NCBI GenBank assembly: GCA_012934845.2
Contig: WNNJ02001571.1
Location: forward strand, 1-64,000
DNA: 64,000 bases
Direction of reading: 5' to 3'
Origin: Pomphorhynchus laevis
Taxonomy: Eukaryota > Acanthocephala > Palaeacanthocephala > Echinorhynchida > Pomphorhynchidae
Under the pieces are notes generated by a model, which did no database searches, had not been told where the DNA came from, and was given only the letters and a program-made list of their open reading frames with translations. Below are positions 52,101 through 58,500 of the stretch, one piece after another (the stretch's first letter is position 1; every line of letters begins with the position of its first letter). A program made the position numbers and the translations under genes.

Positions 52101-55100
52101 ACTAAACATCAGGTACTGACAAAAGCTGCAAATCATAGTTAGTGCTAAGCCTACATATATTAGGAAGCCGAAAATTAAGTAGTATGTCAACAAAATATAA
52201 TGATTTCGGAGTTGAACTTTGAGTTAGAAATTACAATTTAAGAAAAGCAATACATTTAAGTAATAAAATTACTTTATTTATAGCAATTCGAAAATTTAAA
52301 AATAGATTAATTAATTGTAAAACATGTAAGCCCTACGCGAAAGAATAACGAATGCCTTTTCGTCATCACAATGACTAATCAATGCCAGATCCCTCCCACT
52401 ACTGGATGCAGAGGGGATTGGCAGACGCCAATCAATTAATGAATTAATGTGAATGATGTACTAGAAAATTTTCTAGTAACATCATTGACTACTAAATCAG
52501 TACTACAGCTTCACCAAAAAGGATAATTAGCAAAAGCACTGGCAAATGCCAGCGCAGGTCTCTTTAATATCGGCTAACTTTTATCATGAATTTAATGAGA
52601 GTGAGACCATTCCGCGTGAATTTCTTGTAAAACACGTAAGCCAGACGCGAAAGAATGACAAATGCCGTTTCGTCATCACAATGACTCATCACGCGGAATG
52701 GTCTCACTCTCATTAGATTAATTAATATCTAAAAAATTATAGTTTCCGAATATTCAATTGTAAGCAATGCAGTTCGTCACTGAAATACATCAGCCTATAT
52801 AATAAGTTAATGCTATAGATAATTACACTGTTATTTGCACTATAAAATTAGAAAAATTTCAAAATATGGATCGATAGGGAAATAATGACAGTTCGAAAGA
52901 AGTAATTGTTGTTTATAAATAATATTCAACGTGAAATTCTTGTAACATGACAATTTACAAATTCAATTTGAAGTAATAAAGTGCATATTTTCTATATTTT
53001 CTATATTGTACTAGTACAAAATCTGCTTTTATTTTAATTTTTTTTAAATAACTATGAATTTAATCGAATCATTATTGTGTTTTCTCATCAACTTATTTCT
53101 TAAGTACCTTGTTCAAAAGACATACAAGTTCGTTTCTCATCTAGTAGTTTAAGTGATAAAAGTGTACCTGACTGGTTTAAGCAGCAACAAAATTTGTTTG
53201 ATCTAAACAATGATAGGAAACATAACATGACTACGAGAGTAACCAACTAATAGCGTATTAACTAGATGAAAGTAACTTCTGTACTTTAGGCACTAAATAA
53301 AGATGAAATTACAGGTTTTCACGCATTTGAAGAAGATTCTTTTACAGACAGCTTAACGCGGTTACCCGATTTTAATCGACTAGATATGGTTTCATGTCCA
53401 CAATTTCAAAATTCGTATTTTAATCAAGATCGTGAATTTAATAATCATAGCCGAGATCTCAAAATACATGCCATCGAGAATAACATCTATACACCAAATA
53501 AAGGTATTTGTTTTAAGCAATTACTAAAGCAAATTTTGATATAGTTATGAGTGCCCTCAAGATTTTAATATTTATTAGACATTAGAATTCTTAATATTTT
53601 CAAATATTTTGAAATATTTTCAGATATTATATTATTATAACATTTATTTACATGCTAAGAGAACAAATCGATTGCTAAAACTCATCTTTTGTTTGTGTAG
53701 AAAAGCAACTGGTTTTTTTACGGAAACAAGATGTAAATCTTCTAATTCGTCTCCATCGTATATCCCTTTTGTTTTTAGATAGCAAAAGACCGAGACTTGG
53801 GTGAATAATATCAGTTATTGCTTTATCATTTTTAATTAAATTCTCGGTCATGGATATGAACCACTCGGGAAATTGAGATAATTTGTCCAACTCCAAACTA
53901 TCTGAATGCTTTGAGGATTTAGAGAATTTCGGTAATATAGATTTTATTATTTGTCCTTGCAGCGATCTCTGTACCCACCATTCAAGATTATTGACCATTT
54001 CAAAATATTCTGCGTATAACAAACAATACAAATGTATAATTTATGCAATTTTTGCAAACTTGTAGATTTTGTCAATTGTTATGGTCAATATCTGCGAACT
54101 TATAGATTTTGCTAACGGATATGTACATCCAACACAGTTCTATCTGAATTAAGAAGAAATAATTAAGTGTGCAAACACATCTAAAATTTTAAAAGAAATT
54201 ATTAAATTACTAAAATGTTATTATAAAATAAATAATGGAACTGTTAAAAAAATAAATAATGGAACTTATTAAATAATGATTATCGCGAAGGCATTTTGTA
54301 TTAAAATAAATGTTTGCACTCATAAATTATTTAAAGTATTCAAATATAGACTGATATACATTTTTAATTATTATTTTGATATTAAATATCAAGTATTAAA
54401 TGAAATATTTATATTTATTAAAATATAAATAAAATTAATTAATAATATGTTTAATAAAAATATAAAATAATTAAATATAATATAATATATAATTTAACTA
54501 TATAATTATAATGTTATATATAATTTTATAATATTGTAATTTTATAATTAAATTGAAAATAATGATTTAATTATCTTGCTTTATTTCAAATGTAACGTAA
54601 ATATTAAACAAAGTATTAACATTTATTAAAATTAACTGTTAATAATTAAATATTATCAAAAACTACTATTTAATAAAATTTAATCGCGAATAGTTGATTA
54701 CTGAAATTGCTAGAAATGCTGTACATTATGGATATTTACAGAAATGTTTTGTAAGCATGTAATTGAATACTTAATTTATAATAGATTAGTAAATTATAAA
54801 CAAAAATATAACTCATTCAGTTTTAAATAGATAAACTAAAAATAACAAATTATTGAAATAATAATTTAATACCCGTTTAATTTTCATAATAATTATTTAT
54901 TAATTATTTTTTAAATATTAGAAAATTTTATATAGCAATATATCAAATTATATTATTATAAACAAAATTATTTTTTTTATTTTATTAATTAATGTTATAA
55001 TTTTTTAATTTACAGAGTTAATTCCAATAAAATACGCTAATTGGTCAATCATACACGATGTTCAAATTATATTAAAAACTAATATCTTCTGCAATGATTT

Positions 55101-55182
55101 TCGAGCTGTTTCTCCAGCTTATCAGTATTTCAGTGACTTCTGTGGCCGTCACGTAACTAGTTACGATTTGTTTTCGTTATAA
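21956..55182 (+). CDS. kirre/rst-like: Kirre/Roughest-like five-Ig adhesion receptor gene (11 readable exons, 5' end incomplete)
   Basis: Eleven exons splice in consistent phase to about 649 codons and a stop. Order: Ig1, Ig2, Ig3, Ig4, Ig5, one transmembrane helix, cytoplasmic tail of about 120 residues. Each Ig domain keeps its Cys pair and core Trp. The Ig1 signature ([12 protein letters not shown], then YQCQV) is that of the Kirre/Roughest/KIRREL/SYG-1 family, and five Ig domains fit Kirre/Roughest rather than the longer Nephrin/Sns/Hibris partners. Known members sit at cell contacts, bind Nephrin-type partners, and act in muscle fusion, eye patterning, nephrocyte filtration and synapse choice; I infer a similar role here. 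Ig1, Ig3 and Ig5 are each split by an intron inside the domain (51-53 bp in Ig1 and Ig3, 7.8 kb in Ig5); other short introns of 49 and 52 bp separate Ig4 from Ig5 and Ig5 from the transmembrane exon. Introns between the remaining modules are long and repeat-filled. The tail is short for the family, and the signal peptide and true 3' end are unsettled. Confidence 0.8.
22201..22323 (+). CDS. kirre/rst-like: Exon: Ig1, second part
   Basis: The acceptor is ATTTGTAG|GC, in phase with the previous exon (G|GC gives Gly, then EHNLVI). It holds the second half of Ig1, with [11 protein letters not shown] carrying the second Cys, and ends in the domain's last strand (AYLNVY). The donor is ACA|GTGAGT at 22324, phase 1. 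Confidence 0.9.
22324..24832 (+). other. Intron between Ig1 and Ig2, with mobile-element debris
   Basis: 2.5 kb. From about 22.57 to 23.35 kb the base composition is less AT-rich. There are TATAAAA boxes (22590 and 23248) and an open frame at 22891-23184 that I cannot assign; the look is that of a decayed LTR-type element, but no diagnostic motif was found. Near 23650-23720 is a tRNA-like B box (GTTCGAACC). At 24561-24755 a 97-bp unit containing TTAAGATATAGTTATAGATA is tandemly duplicated. Confidence 0.5.
24833..25150 (+). CDS. kirre/rst-like: Exon: Ig2 (whole domain)
   Basis: The acceptor is TATTTACAG|GA and the donor is AAA T|GTAAGT, both phase 1, so the exon is a symmetric module. It encodes about 106 residues: a leader strand ([15 protein letters not shown]), LECIAD with the first Cys, IRWHP with the Trp, a long middle and IDCIVD with the second Cys. 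This is the C2-type second Ig domain of the family and the only one here encoded by a single exon. The residues just before the second Cys lack the usual Asp-X-Gly/Ala-X-Tyr turn, as in other family Ig2 domains. Confidence 0.85.
25364..25641. mobile_element. MITE-like element with short terminal inverted repeats
   Basis: A roughly 275-bp island of much higher GC content. It starts with GCTAATCCGA (25368-25377) and ends with the reverse complement TCGGATTAGC (25625-25634). In the middle is a perfect 14-bp hairpin with a 4-nt loop (25487-25500 and 25505-25518, GCGTCGGTTGTATC). Open frames on both strands are by-products of the composition. The structure suggests a nonautonomous DNA transposon; I see no clear target-site duplication. 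Confidence 0.5.
25858..26035. repeat. Foldback repeat with arms of about 80 bp
   Basis: The left arm (25858-25938, including GTTATCATCATCACGAGTAA) is repeated in reverse complement at 25953-26035 with a few mismatches. The loop is about 14 bp. A transcript would form a long snapback hairpin. It resembles a foldback MITE, but no transposase is present. Confidence 0.8.
27139..27452. repeat. Long inverted repeat, arms of about 88 bp, loop of about 135 bp
   Basis: The left arm 27139-27226 (with GGAGCTGGATCAAAGGAAAG) returns in reverse complement at 27363-27452 (CTTTCCTTTGATCCAGCTCC). A few mismatches are present. The loop is almost pure AT. It is consistent with a nonautonomous foldback transposon. 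Confidence 0.8.
28330..28975. repeat. 46-bp minisatellite, interrupted
   Basis: About nine units repeat every 46 bp (for example starts at 28376, 28422 and 28468, then 28761, 28807, 28853, 28899 and 28945). The unit contains ATACCGGTTTATCAAATACC. The array is split by the insertion at 28474-28756. Units differ by several bases, so it is an older array than the two AT-rich ones downstream. Confidence 0.85.
28474..28756 (+). mobile_element. GC-rich retroelement 3' end (truncated LINE or SINE) in the minisatellite
   Basis: 283 bp, far richer in GC than its surroundings, ending in AATAAAGTCTTG and a (TTTA)n tail. It is flanked by a 10-bp direct repeat AAATACCATA (28464-28473 and 28757-28766), which exceeds what the minisatellite unit alone would give and so looks like a target-site duplication. 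The open frame inside (28434-28685) is Gly/Glu-rich and resembles no enzyme. I take it as a 5'-truncated non-LTR element end; a SINE is possible. Confidence 0.6.
29072..29180 (+). CDS. kirre/rst-like: Exon: Ig3, first part
   Basis: The acceptor is TTGTAAAAG|GC, chosen because the carried T gives TGC and an open frame; the later AG at 29094 would put a stop at once. It encodes [19 protein letters not shown] and LTCQC, the first strands and first Cys of Ig3. The donor is ATA AG|GTAACT (phase 2). Two additional Cys residues (in QCNSWTKC) are unusual for this domain. Confidence 0.7.
29232..29392 (+). CDS. kirre/rst-like: Exon: Ig3, second part
   Basis: Follows a 51-bp intron. AG|T gives Ser, then WRSN with the core Trp. 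It continues to [16 protein letters not shown] with the second Cys and the typical Asn-X-His-Gly turn, then the final strand ATVRLNV. The donor is ACA T|GTAAGA, phase 1. Confidence 0.9.
29393..32422 (+). other. Intron between Ig3 and Ig4
   Basis: 3.0 kb, beginning with the 161-bp tandem array. An 83-bp unit is duplicated in tandem at 31658-31740 and 31741-31822. The rest is very AT-rich and shows no coding signal. Confidence 0.6.
29561..30366. repeat. 161-bp tandem array, five units
   Basis: Unit starts at 29561, 29722, 29883, 30044 and 30205, exactly 161 bp apart, followed by the divergent end near 30366. Units are almost identical: by eye only one or two substitutions in the whole array. 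It contains TTTATGACATTACAAAATAT. Such uniformity points to recent expansion or conversion. Confidence 0.95.
32423..32707 (+). CDS. kirre/rst-like: Exon: Ig4 (whole domain)
   Basis: The acceptor is GACGAATTTAG|AC; the carried T makes TAC (Tyr), then EPRFF. The exon encodes a complete Ig domain: FLECYVDC with the first Cys, NLKWVRNGT with the core Trp, and EDYRCIAQC with the second Cys, ending RLIRDG. An additional Cys two residues or so after each canonical Cys could form a second disulfide. The donor is GAT G|GTAAAA (phase 1). The earlier AG at 32391 does not give the right phase. Confidence 0.85.
32757..32854 (+). CDS. kirre/rst-like: Exon: Ig5, first part
   Basis: After a 49-bp intron, the shortest in the gene, TTTAG|GC completes Gly and encodes [19 protein letters not shown], then IICKV with the first Cys of Ig5. 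It ends at TTT AAG|GTACTA in phase 0, the only phase-0 junction in the extracellular part. The matching second half lies 7.8 kb away. Confidence 0.8.
33240..34985 (-). mobile_element. Decayed canonical Penelope-like element with C-terminal GIY-YIG
   Basis: Read on the minus strand, the order is that of classical Penelope elements. The early RT region is at about 34.75-34.95 kb ([16 protein letters not shown], then [13 protein letters not shown]). [11 protein letters not shown] and RPI lie at 34444-34701, and an LFTIV box follows. A GIY-YIG nuclease comes last, at 33.5-33.65 kb ([10 protein letters not shown], then RINEHSKAR). So the nuclease follows the RT, opposite to the element at 45 kb. 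A 192-bp block of the nuclease part is tandemly duplicated (33333 and 33525 are equivalent positions). Frames and stops show a long-dead copy. Confidence 0.8.
33325..33710. repeat. 192-bp tandem duplication in the Penelope nuclease region
   Basis: The run CAGCTATCACCGATTTGTAG occurs at 33333 and 33525, and about 190 bp after each copy agree closely (ending near TCTGCTCAAAATTATC). The left copy is slightly more diverged. Confidence 0.85.
35575..36965. mobile_element. Foldback complex with central AT microsatellite
   Basis: A less AT-rich block in which one module occurs several times in both orientations. TCACTTCTAGACGACCA (35.60 kb) returns as GTCGTCTAGAAGTGACAT (35.80 kb) and in altered form at 36.14, 36.57 and 36.75 kb. 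CTACCAAGCAACA appears at 35.86, 36.20 and 36.59 kb, and inverted near 36.52 and 36.70 kb. Single-copy spacer words such as CCCGGCAACACTCATC (35.64 kb) and CCCGGCAATACTCATC (36.78 kb) are repeated too. The centre (36.28-36.45 kb) is an (ATGTAT)n microsatellite. This resembles a foldback-type DNA transposon; no transposase gene is visible. Confidence 0.6.
36285..36450. repeat. ATGTATAT-type microsatellite
   Basis: Runs of ATGTATAT/GTGTATAT units, broken by TGCTGATTGA-CAACGC segments at about 36344 and 36466. The long open frames on both strands here simply translate the repeat. Confidence 0.95.
37502..38263 (+). mobile_element. Naiad-type Penelope-like element, 5'-truncated copy
   Basis: Starts abruptly inside the C-terminal RT part (at the equivalent of about 47385). 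It keeps an open frame to the end of the protein (GKFLWMDNK, stop at about 37903), then the whole 3' untranslated part, with GGCCCCGCTGCTATGTTGGG and the terminal GTAGACTCAGTTAGCTGATT. It is very similar to the 45-48 kb copy, so the insertion is fairly recent. It carries no catalytic motif. Confidence 0.9.
38900..39950 (-). mobile_element. LTR-type retroelement fossil (RT and integrase pieces)
   Basis: On the minus strand, 39542-39865 contains a reverse-transcriptase segment with YIDDIVVYT and a following FGFETKH region. At about 39.05-39.25 kb is a C-terminal integrase-like segment (VGDDVYVKP, then [12 protein letters not shown]). Family within the LTR elements not settled (Ty3/Gypsy or BEL-like). 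It is a broken, internally shortened fossil without recognisable terminal repeats. Confidence 0.6.
40693..40888 (+). CDS. kirre/rst-like: Exon: Ig5, second part
   Basis: The acceptor is TTACTTTAG|GAA in phase 0, matching the first Ig5 exon. [10 protein letters not shown] gives the core Trp, and [14 protein letters not shown] the second Cys and the family's Asn-X-His/Tyr-Gly turn. The final strand is QSIIRLKC. The donor is AAA T|GTAGTT, phase 1; the next exon follows after 52 bp. Confidence 0.9.
40941..41042 (+). CDS. kirre/rst-like: Exon: transmembrane segment
   Basis: The acceptor is TTTGTTTAG|CC; the carried T makes Ser, then YRIEYL. A single hydrophobic helix follows ([20 protein letters not shown]), then MLFQKLS at the cytoplasmic face. 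The donor is TCT T|GTAAGT, phase 1. It lies directly after Ig5 and just before the satellite array. Confidence 0.9.
41117..43080. repeat. 132-bp satellite array, 15 units
   Basis: Fourteen units start every 132 bp from 41238 (41370, 41502, ... 42954), preceded by one shorter unit at 41117 (121 bp) that lacks an AAATATTGCTA segment. The last unit is cut after about 127 bp. Each has ACATTCTTCCGTATATAAAA and ATTGGAATATATATTTTTT-like words. Units are nearly identical. From 42030 on, two variants alternate strictly (GCTCTC with CATAACT, then GCTTTC with CATGACT). Confidence 0.95.
43576..43799 (-). repeat. LTR of the Ty3/Gypsy fossil (3' LTR)
   Basis: 224 bp, about 95% identical by eye to 50822-51045. 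Directly preceded by the target duplication CTGCC. Confidence 0.9.
45260..47281 (+). CDS. Penelope-like polyprotein: GIY-YIG nuclease plus reverse transcriptase
   Basis: A 673-codon open frame. Residues 1-95: GIY-YIG nuclease, with the first strand VYLIQC-like, [11 protein letters not shown] (YIG box, preceded by a C-X-C pair), the catalytic-type Arg in RFRQH and a C-terminal [15 protein letters not shown] typical of the fold. Residues about 100-400: a basic Asn/Lys-rich linker with several Cys. From about 400: the Penelope RT, with [13 protein letters not shown] (motif 1), [12 protein letters not shown] (the PK-LHK box), [10 protein letters not shown] (motif A with the catalytic Asp) and [18 protein letters not shown] (motif B). 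The true start is missing; the frame opens at a GTG inside the nuclease domain. In retrotransposition the nuclease nicks target DNA and the RT copies the RNA from that nick. Confidence 0.9.
   Translation: MYLIQCTCGLQYIGKTYQMLKTRFRQHIYNIQHNSQTIFHKHMRLIGHDIKNCKLFILEHIIEENISILNQKLLEKEDFWIKTLNSMYPLGLNDVVQGIGRSSIIHNKQLYYNNPVKRKPRSHGDKRNRKNRVKNIKKDMYINEQLEILKQLLSDNKLKDLYVNIRSFSKDIICSINQKLINDYDRLSCIIDSYCNTKYYNRTINVNNNNRKYTLTINFINKCIDNINIAGLLNNSKSKEIIGSDLSKYIPKIRYKLLPPLGRKICNYNKELKSICNDNIRNIMETECNCKSLSFDKINEHICTHNLELIENCELRKLLSKGYKYRLNNNNDKNKIYNSLYNNLNDYFSKLINSESSNISKIKIWKDYIFDKIKNKMKITNNYKRKDKINKDMYKELTKLKDNYIITTIDKASNNFVFICKKLYYDILMKEVNSNDLNVNPTYERSELSLETIITSHCSIMDKKGIKVELDNKTIPILYWNPKLHKNPIKPRFICSAFKCTLKPLSVYMNKILKVIKAHFKKYCKVIEINTGIKHYFSINSTKEFLEQTKGINFQNINTYDFSTLYTNLDLVDIKEALVKLINLIFGKRYTYICYNNYNAYLTKIKPSNKYKYMDKIELIESLNILINQNYLKVGTSIFRQVKGVPMGGNSSPIIADLFLSFIEYEFVHNCVN
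47301..47783 (+). CDS. Penelope-like RT, C-terminal part
   Basis: A 160-codon frame following the previous one in a different frame. It starts [11 protein letters not shown], with the second catalytic Asp pair of the RT (motif C). The palm and thumb follow ([26 protein letters not shown]), and it ends [12 protein letters not shown]. The same end is present at 37.9 kb and 12.8 kb. No C-terminal nuclease follows. Confidence 0.85.
   Translation: MKYMFRYIDDICVFNSNNFYSISEHIYPESLILNKTNINDKEGVYLDMNIKLTLTKTTINLYRKDDIFKFTRNIFLHEHSCIPYNIKYNTLNNEILRIATICNDIGFLQNHLNNLIDTYFKLGYYKNNIKQKIVKYINQHNNIKNKFKLLSGKFLWMDNK
47810..47945 (+). ncRNA. Candidate structured RNA block in the Penelope-like 3' untranslated region
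   Basis: Just after the stop codon several helices are possible on the sense strand: AAATACA with TGTATTT, GGCCCC with GGGGCC, CTGCTATG with CATAGCAG, and GAGTTAGGGG with CCTCTAATTC. The third crosses the second, giving a pseudoknot. The boxes GAAAC and CTGATGA, which are the conserved boxes of hammerhead ribozymes, both occur. They stand in permuted order and I cannot fit the standard three-helix fold. Penelope-like elements of other groups are known to carry hammerheads. The block is conserved in the 12.6, 18.4 and 37.9 kb copies. Confidence 0.4.
50822..51045 (-). repeat. LTR of the Ty3/Gypsy fossil (5' LTR)
   Basis: 224 bp, followed by the target duplication CTGCC. The internal side abuts TGGCGACGAGGAT, the usual leader start (primer-binding region) of such elements. 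It also contains a TATAAAAG box near 50906 when read on the minus strand. Confidence 0.9.
52317..52715. repeat. Foldback repeats with nested direct repeat
   Basis: A perfect 27-bp inverted repeat (52593-52619 and 52689-52715, GAGTGAGACCATTCCGCG) encloses a segment whose middle (GCGAAAGAATGACAAATGCC region, 52627-52690) is also present in diverged form at 52317-52382. An 18-bp palindrome ACTAGAAAATTTTCTAGT (52460-52477) and an imperfect inverted repeat around TGCCAGATCCCTC lie between. It looks like two related MITE-type copies. Confidence 0.7.
53303..53503 (+). CDS. kirre/rst-like: Exon: cytoplasmic tail, first part
   Basis: An open frame with clearly coding composition ([20 protein letters not shown] ... 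NNIYTPNK) ending at AAA G|GTATTT, phase 1. The acceptor needs explanation: the stronger-looking AG at 53289 would give a stop in the frame required by the transmembrane exon. AG at 53302 gives TAT (Tyr) and an open frame. Alternatively a small exon with a phase change is missing from the 12-kb intron and 53290 is the true start. Acidic and Tyr residues are in keeping with a signalling tail, but no motif is recognisable. Confidence 0.7.
53504..55015 (+). other. Intron within the cytoplasmic tail
   Basis: 1.5 kb. A minus-strand protein-like fragment (53675-54031) is listed separately. The remainder, 54.1-55.0 kb, is extremely AT-rich. Confidence 0.6.
53675..54031 (-). pseudogene. Unrecognised protein-like fragment, antisense in the intron
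   Basis: A 118-codon minus-strand frame with far more coding-like composition than its surroundings ([36 protein letters not shown]). After the residues LLSKNK the neighbouring frame reads equally well ([18 protein letters not shown]), suggesting a frameshift in a formerly coding sequence. An acceptor-like TTATACGCAG precedes it. It could be a gene fragment, a retrocopy or part of an unknown element. I do not recognise the family. Confidence 0.35.
55016..55182 (+). CDS. kirre/rst-like: Exon: cytoplasmic tail, last exon (candidate 1)
   Basis: A strong acceptor (TTTTTTAATTTACAG|AG) in phase with the previous exon gives Glu, then [10 protein letters not shown], and an open frame of 54 further codons to TAA (55180-55182), ending YDLFSL. 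AATAAA overlaps the stop (55181-55186), too early to be the usual poly(A) signal of this exon. The C-terminus lacks the PDZ-binding THV-type end of vertebrate KIRRELs. An internal CAC|GTAACT at 55153 is a usable donor. Confidence 0.6.
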
Positions 55183-55395
55183 TAAATGATCGTATTTGCA
55201 AGATGAACATCTGCATTTTCAATAGATATGTTCCTTTATTGCCCTACTTCACATTTCCAAACCATTTAATTATCACGACAAGAGAAATAATTGCAAATAT
55301 GAGAAACGTTGAGTGTGAAAGTAAACGCATATTTTAATCTTTTATTATTTCCACTATCAGGGGGTTAGGGAATGTGGCGCTAACGCGGTTGGCAG

Positions 55396-55532
55396 ATAGC
55401 AACGATACATGCTTCCCGGATCACCCACAACTACGCACAACTCATTCAAACTTACATATATCGTCTGCCGACAGTGATAAAATATCTGGAATCAATGTTC
55501 AAAGGAGATTTAGTCACTCAGAACGAAATTAA
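55396..55532 (+). CDS. kirre/rst-like: Exon: alternative or further last exon (candidate 2)
   Basis: A patch of exon-like base composition after GTTGGCAG. Joined in phase 1, as from the exon ending at 53503, it reads SNDTCFPDHPQLRTTHSNLH and ends HSERN and stop at 55530-55532. Joined in phase 0, as from the internal donor at 55153, it stays open to 55548 and ends EINTDDV. Either would be an alternative C-terminus of the receptor; sequence alone does not decide. It could also be an unrelated island. Confidence 0.35.
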
Positions 55533-55548
55533 TACGGATGATGTATAG

Positions 55549-58500
55549 AGCACATAAGAAAACTTTGACAACATCCATAATTAGAGGGAACCATAATTTT
55601 GTAAACTTTGAAAAAAATCTATAGAGTAATATATTTTTTCTTAAAAATTAAGTTACTATTTATATTTGCATCGATCACTACAAATGCCAATTTAAATTTT
55701 GTGCTCATTATCTAAATTTATATAATAGATACGTAATATTTCATAATTTCAAGATTGAAATTCCGTAAGTAAGCTTAAATCTAATTTTGAAAATAAGATT
55801 AAATAAGCTACTTGAATGAGAAAAAAAAACAGTTTTACGAAAATGTTCAAGTAGCTTTAATTGAGCAGTCAATTTAGCATCAACAAATTAGTATCTAATA
55901 TGTAAGATAAAAATGTTGCACTTTTAAATTTTTAAAATCAGCTTTACTTATTTTAAGACTCATTTTATTTGTATAGTTTGTTTTCTAATTATTTTAAAAA
56001 TAAAAACTAATATTTATTTAATTTTAATAATTTCATTTTTATATTTGTTTATAGATTGTATCGATGCACTGATTGGATTCCGTCACTCAACAAAACAGCA
56101 AAGTACAGTTTGACCATTTCCTGTATTTGTGTTATAAGCTTTGATTGTAGAATTTTTGCCTTGTTTTATTGATTTGGTTTTGAAAAGTACAATTTTACAA
56201 TTTTATGCAAATTGGTAAATTAGTTCAATTGCTGATTTCCTCAATATCAGCGAAATTGTTTTGTGTCATTGAATATTTTAGATTTTGATTTTAAATTTCG
56301 AAATCTAAAATTAATTTATCGATAAACTTATAATTCCGGGATATATGTGGAAATGGATATCTCATATCCTGTTATTTTTCAACTTTGTTTTTTATTTCCA
56401 ATAATTACAATTTAGACATTAAATTACCTGAATTACATTAAATTACTGATGATCGAAGTCCAGTTATTTAGCAGCAAATATGGATTAAAAATCAATCGTA
56501 GCCAGCTTTGACTCCTGGACCACAGTTTCAAGCGGTTTTTCGCAATGTTGTTTAATATGTTTTTAATATTTAACAGTATTGTTTAATATGTTGTTTTAAT
56601 AAAGCTGTTAATCTAAATGCTATAATTAAAATGACGCCTACTCGTTCGTTTATAATTGTTTTTGAAAAATGCTGTCAAATAAAATTTATTTGTCATCTCT
56701 TTGATACCATTTTATAGTTGTTTTGTGTAAATTGTTATTATAAAATAAATAATGGAACTGTTTATCATATGAACATAATTTTTCAAACTTAAATACGTAT
56801 TTGTTCATCGTAGAGAAGTTGCATGTCAGGTAATTGCATTTTACCAAGTAGACAAATATGCAATTTATTTATGTCAGCGAACTAGTCAATGCAAGCATTC
56901 TACATATCCTTAAATTATTTTAAATTTAAAACGAGGATTCACAATGTGTAGAAGTCTGTAACAACTAAATCACATTGCTGATTATTGTTTGAAATCGTGA
57001 ATGTTTAAAGTGTCGTATGCTTACATATTTCTAATAAAGCAATAAACATCTCACCACAAAATTGCTGCTCAATTTTACTCTCAACTTTTTGAAAGCCTCG
57101 CTCAAAACGCCAACAATTGTATGTTTACGGTAGCGGTTTCCAAACTGGGAGATAACCAAAAAACAGATTTTTTCAGGAATAATAATTATGGAATAATATA
57201 GAATAATAAATAAAAATATATTACTGTTGATTAAACACTTAAATTTGCCAAGTATCAAGAGAAACTGCCAGGGAGAAGCGAATTTCGAACATATCGTGTT
57301 ATTGTGTTTCTGTGGAAAAGTAAAATCATCTGTTAATTTAATGAATTGCACAAAAAATGGCAATAAAAACAACCTTTCTACTCAGCAGAATTGACAAATT
57401 TACGGTCAAAGATTGGAATTCAAGTGGCACGCTCAATTTATATGTGTATTCGTGGTTATCGTTCTTCTCGAAATCGACATGCGAACACAGTCAGCTAAAA
57501 TTAAAGTGTAACGGTATTTGTCTTCTGTGTTTTGATTTTGTTTAAAATAAATGATGTTTAAGAAAAATTAAAAAAAATAAAATATTGATGATATTTTAAT
57601 CATGTATTTATTATTTAATCGTGTTAAGTGTCGTATTCGAATCAATATAGAGAATATTTATATGCTGGCAACGCAAGACAATAAATCAAAGAGAAATGAT
57701 CATAACTCAACATTATAATTGATCCCGTTGATCAATTAATTTCTCCTTTTTGAAAATTGTGACGATAAAATTTAAAAAGTTAAGAATACTTTTTAAATTT
57801 AAAAAGTTGGCTTAACTTTTTAACCTTGCATAAATAAGGTTTAAAGAAGTATATTTCACTCTATGAAATACGATATTATGGTCAAATTCATGTGGTCAAA
57901 TTCATGTGGTCAAATTAACATATTTGACCATATGTAACATTTCGAAAATTATATGTTGTAAAGAACATTCGGCACTAACTTATTCACGCAAAAAAAATAA
58001 CAAATATATTTTATCGTATTAATATTTGATACAAGAAGTATCGATTAGTCGTATAAGTTAACTATTAAATTAATATTAGTTTAATATTAAAAGCTTATAT
58101 TTGACATATTATTAATACTAAAAAATTCAACAATACGTCGGATGACTTGTATTTTAAGTGAATTTTAAAATTTGATAAAATTGCAAATCGAACTATAAAT
58201 TTTTATTTTTGATTTGAGAGGCGGCAAAATTAGCGAAATATGAAATAAATTTATTAATTTATATTTCGGTAGTTTCTGCTTGATCCGATTTCTGCTTAAT
58301 CGGAAAAATAATTACTACAAAATATATGCTCATAAAAATGTTCTACTACAGATAACTGTATTTACAATTGGAAAAGAGTGAAAACATAAAATTTATTATA
58401 AATTAAATTTTTGATAGCGACTGGTATCATCAAGAGGCTAAAAATTTTATCTAAATTTTAATTATTTAATTAATATTTCTTATAATAGCAGCAGCTATCG

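Larger units (their letters stand above)
41043..53302 (+). other. 12-kb intron after the transmembrane exon
   Basis: The largest intron: satellite array (41.1-43.1 kb), the Ty3/Gypsy fossil with its nested Penelope-like element (43.6-51.0 kb) and foldback repeats (52.3-52.7 kb). A missing small cytoplasmic exon could lie in it, because the acceptor of the next exon is not clear-cut; I found none. Confidence 0.6.

Noticed and set aside
53675-53700. C-terminal KDEF as an endoplasmic-reticulum retention signal
   Set aside because: The frame is apparently shifted before this end, so the terminal residues are probably not native.
57031-57545. Coding exons in the patch at 57.0-57.5 kb
   Set aside because: Both strands are partly open, no splice-site pair gives a convincing protein, and no family was recognised.
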